Shown here: in pieces, positions 58,740-64,000 of the stretch | Position numbering within the stretch: position 1 is the first letter of the stretch | Layout: each line of letters starts with the position of its first letter | Assembly (NCBI GenBank): GCA_031550535.1 | Contig: JAVBOM010000012.1 | Coordinates: forward strand, 6,808 to 70,807 | Length of the DNA: 64,000 bases | Direction: 5' to 3' | Origin: Avichristensenella sp031550535 | GTDB taxonomy: Bacteria; Bacillota; Clostridia; Christensenellales; Aristaeellaceae | Made by a program: the position numbers and the translations under genes | The notes under the pieces: model-generated | What the model was told of the DNA's origin: nothing | Database searches by the model: none | What the model saw: only the letters and a program-made list of their open reading frames with translations

Positions 58740-60404
58740 ATGAGACACGGGAAGTTTTTCGGTTTATTCATTTTCTCACTGATTTTTATCATGACCGCTA
58801 CCTCAGCGTTCGCGTGCTCGCCCATGGGCGTTGGCAAGGACGCTTCTGTCGACGGCTCCGTTATGGTCTCGCACACGTGCGACGGCTGGTATGACCAGCG
58901 GATTCAGATCATCCCTGGCGGCGAGTATCCCGAAGGCACCATGATGGACGTGTACGTCGACATGTGCACCGATACCCGCCCCAACGCCGTTCCCGAAAAG
59001 GTCGGGGAGATCCCCCAGGCTGCCAAGACCAACACGTACTTCCATGTCGGCTATCCCTTCATGAACGACAAGCAGGTCATGATGGGCGAGTTCACGTGGA
59101 GCGGCCGCGAGGAAGTCTACAACTCGCTTGGCATGCTGTACATCGCCAACCTGGAGCAGCTCGGGCTGCAGCGGGCGAGCACCGCGAAGGAAGCCGTCCA
59201 GGTCATGGGCGCGCTGGCTGAGCAGTACGGCTACGGCGACGGCGGCGAGACGTTGATCGTCGGTGACGCGAACGAAGTGTGGGTCTTTGAGGTGTGCGGC
59301 GGTGGCGCGCTCTGGACGCCGGAAAGCGGCACGCCCGGCGCGCACTGGGCGGCGCAGCGGCTGCCGGACGACGAGGTGTTCGTCGGCGCGAACCGCGCCC
59401 GCATCGGCGTCATCGACTTCAACGACACGGACAACTTCCTCACGTCCACGGACATCACGGTGCTGCCGCAGCAAATGGGCTGGTGGACGGAAGGCGCGGA
59501 CTTCGATTTCGCCAAACTGTTCAACCCCACCCCCTACGGCGGACCGTTCTACCAGAGCCGCCGCGAGTGGCGCATGCTGAGCCTGGTGAAGCCGTCCGAG
59601 ACGTTCCCGATCTATGATCGCGAGAGCGCGTATCCCTTCTCCGTCAAGCCCGACGAGAAGCTGAGCATCCAGGACATCATGGCCATCTACAGCGATCACT
59701 ACGAGGGCACGGACTATGATCTGACGACTGACGCGGCCGCCGGCCCCCATGGCGATCCGAACCGCTGGGCTCTGCAGCGCGCCCAGAAGCCGGAAGGCAC
59801 CGAGGCGCAGGATTGGGAGCGCGCGCTCGCCATCCCGCGCTGCTCGTACAGTTTCGTGTCGCAGAGCCGTTCCTGGCTGCCCGACGCGGTCGGCGGTGTG
59901 CTGTGGTTTGGCGAGGACTCGCCGGACACCACCGTCTACGTGCCGATCTACTGCGGCGTAACCGAGATCCCGACGCCGTGGACGCAGGGCCTCCGCCACG
60001 AGTTTGACCGCGACAGCGCGTGGTGGGCGTTCAACCTGGTCAACAACTGGGCGAACCTCCGCTGGGACGCGATGTACGCCGAGATCCGCGAGAAGAAGGC
60101 CAGCTACGAGGATGTCTTCTTCGCGGCGCAGTCCGACGTCGAAGCCGAAGCTGAGAAGCTCTACAACGAAGACCCCGCGAAGGCCATCGAGTACCTCACG
60201 AAGATCACCAACGAAAACCTGAACACCGTGGAGCAGGGCTGGTGGGACTTCGCGTGGCACCTCATTGGCAAGTACTATGACGGCGGCATGATCAACGAAG
60301 AAGGCCGCATGACCTCCCCGGGCTATCCGACCGAATACCTCCAGCAGGTTGACTTCGGCGGCACGGCCCTGCGGGACCTGGAAGCGATCAACGCGAACAA
60401 GTAA
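58740..60404 (+). CDS. Secreted C69-family dipeptidase, copy 2
   Basis: 554 residues, closely similar to the protein at 54644 along its whole length. Signal peptide MRHGKFFGLFIFSLIFIMTA, cleavage at AFA before Cys26 (CSPMGVGKDASVDGSVMVSH), again exposing the nucleophile. Conserved blocks THTCDGWYDQRI-like, YFHVGYPFMNDKQVMMGEFT and HEFDRDSAWWAFNLVNNWAN are shared. ACAGGAGG lies before ATG 58740. First gene of a probable five-gene operon to 63.8 kb. Confidence 0.9.
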   Translation: MRHGKFFGLFIFSLIFIMTATSAFACSPMGVGKDASVDGSVMVSHTCDGWYDQRIQIIPGGEYPEGTMMDVYVDMCTDTRPNAVPEKVGEIPQAAKTNTYFHVGYPFMNDKQVMMGEFTWSGREEVYNSLGMLYIANLEQLGLQRASTAKEAVQVMGALAEQYGYGDGGETLIVGDANEVWVFEVCGGGALWTPESGTPGAHWAAQRLPDDEVFVGANRARIGVIDFNDTDNFLTSTDITVLPQQMGWWTEGADFDFAKLFNPTPYGGPFYQSRREWRMLSLVKPSETFPIYDRESAYPFSVKPDEKLSIQDIMAIYSDHYEGTDYDLTTDAAAGPHGDPNRWALQRAQKPEGTEAQDWERALAIPRCSYSFVSQSRSWLPDAVGGVLWFGEDSPDTTVYVPIYCGVTEIPTPWTQGLRHEFDRDSAWWAFNLVNNWANLRWDAMYAEIREKKASYEDVFFAAQSDVEAEAEKLYNEDPAKAIEYLTKITNENLNTVEQGWWDFAWHLIGKYYDGGMINEEGRMTSPGYPTEYLQQVDFGGTALRDLEAINANK

Positions 60405-60418
60405 GACCATGCAACGCA

Positions 60419-60447
60419 GCAGGCCGCGGTACTTTGCCGCGGCCTGC
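60419..60447 (+). promoter_or_regulatory. Intercistronic hairpin, module copy 2
   Basis: GCAGGCCGCGG and CCGCGGCCTGC, 11 perfect pairs, loop of seven. One pair differs from copy 1 by a compensated exchange, showing that the structure is kept. Confidence 0.7.
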
Positions 60448-60481
60448 GATCCAAACCAGAACGCTGACAAGGAGCATTTCG

Positions 60482-61045
60482 ATGAAAAAGATTTTTGTGA
60501 CAGCGCTGCTGCTCATGACCCTTCTTATGGCAACGGCTTTTGCCGAAGCGCCCGCGGCGGAGGTTCCGGCGTATGAGGGGCCCTACATTGTTACCACCTG
60601 CGGGCAGAGCCCCGGCGCGGTTTTGATTGAAATGGCCGTCAAGAACGCGAACAAGGACGTAAACATCGCCAAGGACAACAGCCTGACCGCCGAAGACCTG
60701 AAGGCGGGCGATTACAAGACCCTGGTTGTGACCACGGGCACAAGCATGAAGGGCATGGGTGCGGCCGGCACCGATGTGAACGCGGAAATCGAAAGATGCC
60801 TCCAGCTGATTGAGGCTGCCAAAGAAGCTGGAATGGTTGTTATAGGGGCGCATGTCGAGGGAATGGCCCGCCGTACCGATAGCTCGGACGAAGCCTCAAT
60901 CGACGCGGTGATGGAACTGGCGGACATCGTCCTCGTCATAGACGACAGCGATAGCGACGGGTTCTTCACGAAATACGCCGAGGAGCACGAGCTGCCTCTG
61001 ATCAAGGTGAAAGACGCGCTCGCTGTTGGTTCTGTTTTTCAGTAA
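60482..61045 (+). CDS. Secreted DUF6305-like protein, copy 2
   Basis: 187 residues from ATG 60482 (AAGGAGC upstream). Signal peptide MKKIFVTALLLMTLLMATAF, cleavage near AFA. It shares YIVTTCGQSPGAV, TTGTSMKGMGAAGTDV and IGAHVEGMARRTDSSDEASI with copy 1; the segments between are more diverged. Possibly a ligand-binding partner of the dipeptidase or of the permease encoded next (inference). Confidence 0.75.
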   Translation: MKKIFVTALLLMTLLMATAFAEAPAAEVPAYEGPYIVTTCGQSPGAVLIEMAVKNANKDVNIAKDNSLTAEDLKAGDYKTLVVTTGTSMKGMGAAGTDVNAEIERCLQLIEAAKEAGMVVIGAHVEGMARRTDSSDEASIDAVMELADIVLVIDDSDSDGFFTKYAEEHELPLIKVKDALAVGSVFQ

Positions 61046-61104
61046 TTTGCATTGCGCGGGGGCCGGCGAGGGCCCCGCGCGTATCCTGAAAGGATGAATA
61101 CAGA

Positions 61105-62439
61105 GTGACAATGTTCCATCATTCCCTGTTGGTGCTGCTCGTCATTGTCCTGGGATTTGCCGTCGCCAAAAGGTTCAAGCTGAGCACGGAGCTTTCCATG
61201 CTGGCGGGAACCGTGGCCGCCGTGGTCGCGCACATCCTGTTGCCCAAGGGCGTGGACGCGCGGTCGACGCTGACGGTCGCCGAAATCATGCGCCACCTCG
61301 TGGAGGGCGCGGGCACGTATTTTGATGTATGCCTTGTTTTCTTATCCGCAACGTTCTTTATGACGCTGTACAAAGAGGCCGGCGGGGTTGTATACATTGT
61401 CCGGCTCATCGTGCGCGCTTTTCACAAGCACCGCGTCGTCTGCCTGATCCTGCTGTGCTTCGTCATGCTGGTCCCCGGCGCGATCACCGGGTCGGGCGCC
61501 ACGACGGTGCTCACGGTCGGCGCGCTGGTCGGTTCCGTGCTGATGGCCATGGGCGTGCCGGAGAACAAGCGGGTCGCGCTGATCTTCGTCCTCGCCGCAA
61601 TGAGCGCCGCGTGCCCGCCCATCAACCTGTGGGCCATGATGGCCGCCGCTGGCGCGAACATGCCGTATGTGGGGTTTGCCACACCGCTCGCGATCCTGTC
61701 GATCGTGGGCGCGCTGTTCGCCACGTTCTACCTGGCCGGACGCGGGAAGCCCGTGGACCTGGACCAGGCGCTGGCCGATCTGCCGGAAGCGCCCAAGGGC
61801 TGGAACGGCATCCGCGCCGCGCTGCCGTTCGTTGTGCTGATCGGGCTGATTCTGGCCGCGCGCATCTGGCCGTTCTCGTTCCCGGTGGTCGGCCTGCCGC
61901 TGGTGTTCATGATCTCCGCGGCGGTGGTCCTGCTCGTCAGCCCGGTGAAGCCGCGCGTCTTTGAGGTCGCGGGCACTACGGTCAAGAACCTGCTGGGCCT
62001 TGTCGGCATCATGGTGGTCGTGGGCGTGCTGAATCAGGTCATGACGCTCACCGGCGCGCGCGGCCTGCTGTCGCTCGCCGTCGTCACGCTGCCGCTCGCC
62101 GTGCTGTTCGGCACGCTGTGGCTCATCCTGCCCATCTCCGAGGGCGTGCTGCAGTACGCGGTCGCGCCGCTGTTCGGCGTGCCGCTCATCATGCTGTTCA
62201 ACATGCTGGGCCTAAACCCGGTCATCGCGCTGGCGACGTGGTCGGTCATGTGGCCGGTTGGCGACTGCCTCCCCCCCACCGCCGTCGTGGGCAGGGCCGC
62301 CGTGATGGAATTGAACTACCAGGGCAAGTACTACGGCGGTTTCGTCAAGACAGCGCTCGTTCCCATGCTTTTCATTCTCGCGCTGTGCACGGTTGTGATG
62401 ATTTTCAGCAAAGAAATCGGCGCGCTGATTGGAGGTTGA
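61105..62439 (+). CDS. DctM-like multi-span permease
   Basis: 444 residues from GTG 61105 (GAAAGGATG upstream; ATG 61111 is an alternative). About eleven hydrophobic segments, with GAITGSGATTVLTVGALVGS and the second half-repeat PISEGVLQYAVAPLFGVPLI, an inverted two-half layout like TRAP large subunits and other ion-transporter superfamily members. It ends VMIFSKEIGALIGG. No separate TRAP small subunit or DctP gene is seen, though a 55-residue membrane protein follows and secreted DUF6305-like proteins precede it. Substrate unknown; amino acid or peptide product uptake or export is possible. Confidence 0.75.
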   Translation: MTMFHHSLLVLLVIVLGFAVAKRFKLSTELSMLAGTVAAVVAHILLPKGVDARSTLTVAEIMRHLVEGAGTYFDVCLVFLSATFFMTLYKEAGGVVYIVRLIVRAFHKHRVVCLILLCFVMLVPGAITGSGATTVLTVGALVGSVLMAMGVPENKRVALIFVLAAMSAACPPINLWAMMAAAGANMPYVGFATPLAILSIVGALFATFYLAGRGKPVDLDQALADLPEAPKGWNGIRAALPFVVLIGLILAARIWPFSFPVVGLPLVFMISAAVVLLVSPVKPRVFEVAGTTVKNLLGLVGIMVVVGVLNQVMTLTGARGLLSLAVVTLPLAVLFGTLWLILPISEGVLQYAVAPLFGVPLIMLFNMLGLNPVIALATWSVMWPVGDCLPPTAVVGRAAVMELNYQGKYYGGFVKTALVPMLFILALCTVVMIFSKEIGALIGG

Positions 62440-62443
62440 GATC

Positions 62444-62611
62444 ATGGCCCAAATCATCAACACGGGTATCACCGTACTGTATTATCTGATTAGCGCATTC
62501 TTCCTGTTTGCGATCATCAGAAATTTCATCAAGACCCGCAAAGTGCAGGAGGCCATCCTGTATGCCGTTATGATGATTCCCTTTGTGCTCCGTATTTTGC
62601 GCCTTAAGTGA
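62444..62611 (+). CDS. Small membrane protein (55 aa)
   Basis: ATG 62444 after GGAGGTTGAG, four bases downstream of the permease stop. It has two short hydrophobic segments (TGITVLYYLISAFFLFAIIR and LYAVMMIPFVLRIL) joined by a basic loop. Probably a small partner of the permease. Not recognised. Confidence 0.65.
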   Translation: MAQIINTGITVLYYLISAFFLFAIIRNFIKTRKVQEAILYAVMMIPFVLRILRLK

Positions 62612-62624
62612 GGAGGTTTGACAG

Positions 62625-63788
62625 ATGAGTTTGAAATCCGTTAAGGCGCTGATTCTCGTTGTCGCCGTCGCCATCGCCGGCACGGCGGGCTGGCTGTTCC
62701 GCGAGCAGCGCACGTACAAGGAGCCCGTCGTCGTCAGCGAGAACATCACCGCGGTAAAGAAGCTGAGCGACTATTCGGACGTGGTCAAGGGCACCGTGAA
62801 CGACTGCAACGTGTACATTTTCGACAGCGGTGTGGCGGGCGGCGCGATGCTCGTGTTCGGCGGCACGCACCCGGAGGAGCCCACGGGCATCATCGCGGCC
62901 AACATGCTCGTGGAGAACATGAACGTGACGCAGGGCAAGGTCATCGTCATTGACCGGATCAACAACAGCGGCTCGCTCGGCACCCGCCCCGGCGAGGCGT
63001 ATCCCCGCTTCTTCAACGTGGAGACGGCGTGGGGCACCAAAACGTGGCGCTTTGGCGACCGGGCGGCAGTCCCGCTGGATTCCTGGCCCGATCCCGAGGT
63101 GTACATCCACTACCCGAGCGGGCAGAACCTGGCCTACATGGACATCCGCAACCTCAACCGCAACTGGCCCGGCAAGGAAACTGGCCTTTTGACCGAGCGC
63201 ACGACGTTCGCCGTGATGGAACTGATCCGGGCGGAGGGCGTTAACCTGACCGTGGATTACCACGAGGCGGAACTGGAATACGCGGTGGAGAACACCATCG
63301 TCACGCACGAGAAGGGCAACGAAGTCGCCGCGATGACATCCATGATGCTCACGTCGCAGACGTTCGACGTGCCCATCGGCATGGAATTCTCGCCAAAGGC
63401 GCTGCACGGCCTCTCCCACCGCGAGATCGGCGACCACTCGGATGCCGTGTCCTACCTCTTTGAGGTGGCCGAGCCGATGCTGGACCGTATTCGCGGCATC
63501 ACGGACGAGGAACTGCTCATGTCCGGCAAGGACCGCTTTGTCATGAAGGCCGGCGAGCACAAGCTGCTGTACGCGCCGATTGACGAGAACGGCTGGCCGA
63601 TCGACAAACGCGTCGCGCGGCATGTGCAGACCACCATGACCCTCGTGCAGGTGCACAACATGATGCACCCGGACCAGATGATCCTGATCGAGAACATCCC
63701 CACCTATGAGGAAGTGCTGGCGCAGGGCTCCGGCGCGTTCTTCAGCGATCCGGCAAAGGCTGCGGCGGAGCGGATTTACTACGATTGA
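62625..63788 (+). CDS. Membrane-anchored M14-type zinc hydrolase (succinylglutamate desuccinylase/aspartoacylase-like)
   Basis: 387 residues from ATG 62625 (GAGGAGG upstream). An uncleaved N-terminal anchor (about 6-25) places the enzyme outside. Zinc motif FGGTHPEEPTG with His82 and Glu85, substrate-binding RNLNRNWPG (175-183), second zinc His in VDYHEAELEY (His213) with acidic neighbours. This family removes acyl or amino-acid groups from N-acyl amino acids or peptides. Last gene of the dipeptidase / DUF6305 / permease operon. Confidence 0.8.
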   Translation: MSLKSVKALILVVAVAIAGTAGWLFREQRTYKEPVVVSENITAVKKLSDYSDVVKGTVNDCNVYIFDSGVAGGAMLVFGGTHPEEPTGIIAANMLVENMNVTQGKVIVIDRINNSGSLGTRPGEAYPRFFNVETAWGTKTWRFGDRAAVPLDSWPDPEVYIHYPSGQNLAYMDIRNLNRNWPGKETGLLTERTTFAVMELIRAEGVNLTVDYHEAELEYAVENTIVTHEKGNEVAAMTSMMLTSQTFDVPIGMEFSPKALHGLSHREIGDHSDAVSYLFEVAEPMLDRIRGITDEELLMSGKDRFVMKAGEHKLLYAPIDENGWPIDKRVARHVQTTMTLVQVHNMMHPDQMILIENIPTYEEVLAQGSGAFFSDPAKAAAERIYYD

Positions 63789-64000
63789 CGTACCCGTGCC
63801 GTATCCGTTACACGCAAAAGGGCCGCCCTAAAGGTCAATGTCATTAATATAAGGGTTCTAAGGGAAAAGCGAGAAGGGCAGGGAAGCGCGCGAGCGGGCA
63901 CCCTGCCCTTCGCCAAAGAAAGGGAGGCAGGGTAAAAAGCAGGTTGCGCCCTGCTGAAGAAAAGGGTATATAGAAGGGGTGGTTAGGCAACGCGGTAGAG
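63789..64000. other. Intergenic region at the right edge with terminator-like hairpin
   Basis: GAAGGGCAGGG (63873-63883) pairs perfectly with CCCTGCCCTTC (63901-63911). No T run follows immediately. No further gene is seen before the window ends. Confidence 0.5.

Noticed and set aside
1..64000. CRISPR array or rRNA operon
   Set aside because: No regularly spaced repeats and no rRNA-like sequence were seen; the only tRNA recognised is tRNA-Sec.

Overview
The window reads as chromosome of an anaerobic, amino-acid-fermenting, selenocysteine-using Firmicute of the class Clostridia. The GC-rich backbone carries a complete glycine reductase locus with in-frame UGA (Sec) codons in grdA and grdB, the whole Sec machinery (selA, selB, tRNA-Sec, selD), a gerA-type germinant receptor operon (so probably a spore former), oligopeptide transport and secreted dipeptidases. 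No rRNA or taxonomic marker is present, so I do not go below class.

Layout. 1-20.1 kb is a mosaic of mobile DNA. It holds siphophage tail genes on the minus strand (a major-tail-like gene broken by an amber codon, and a tail chaperone pair joined by a -1 frameshift), an inverted secreted-protein cargo gene, and a long plus-strand run of small genes (several zinc ribbons, a methylase-like protein, a GP88-like protein). A BlaI-type repressor follows, next to an M56 metalloprotease fused to an MreC domain. Then come a frameshifted tyrosine recombinase, two decayed copies of a phage ATPase gene, and a large serine recombinase closing the right side. 20.1-29.4 kb has a ribbon-helix-helix gene and a minus-strand operon for an unusual peptide ABC transporter, with a UroD-family enzyme at its end. 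Its DppC-type permease carries a seven-repeat RCC1 propeller, and one ATPase carries a ~135-residue insertion. 29.8-31.9 kb is a Tet(M)-like ribosomal protection GTPase with a leader peptide and attenuator. 31.9-39.4 kb holds gerA-gerC-gerB, lipoproteins and an ECF sigma/anti-sigma operon. 39.4-41.9 kb has RidA and a hybrid histidine kinase.

42.1-50.5 kb is the glycine reductase locus on the minus strand: glycine riboswitch, grdX, trxB, trxA, grdE, grdA(Sec), grdB(Sec), grdC, grdD. Divergent from it, 50.6-54.1 kb carries selA-selB-tRNA-Sec. 54.6-63.8 kb holds two copies of a module [secreted C69 dipeptidase, intercistronic hairpin, secreted DUF6305-like protein], with selD (itself a selenoprotein) between them in the opposite orientation. 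The second copy continues into a DctM-like permease, a 55-residue membrane protein and a membrane-anchored M14-type hydrolase.

How it fits together (inference). Secreted dipeptidases and the ABC transporter supply amino acids. The riboswitch senses glycine and turns on glycine reductase, TrxA and TrxB deliver electrons, and selA/selB/selC/selD supply the Sec needed for GrdA, GrdB and SelD. A dispersed ~60-bp two-hairpin repeat occurs at about nine places in the chromosomal part (once inside a lipoprotein gene). I did not find it in the first 20 kb, which supports a foreign origin for that part.
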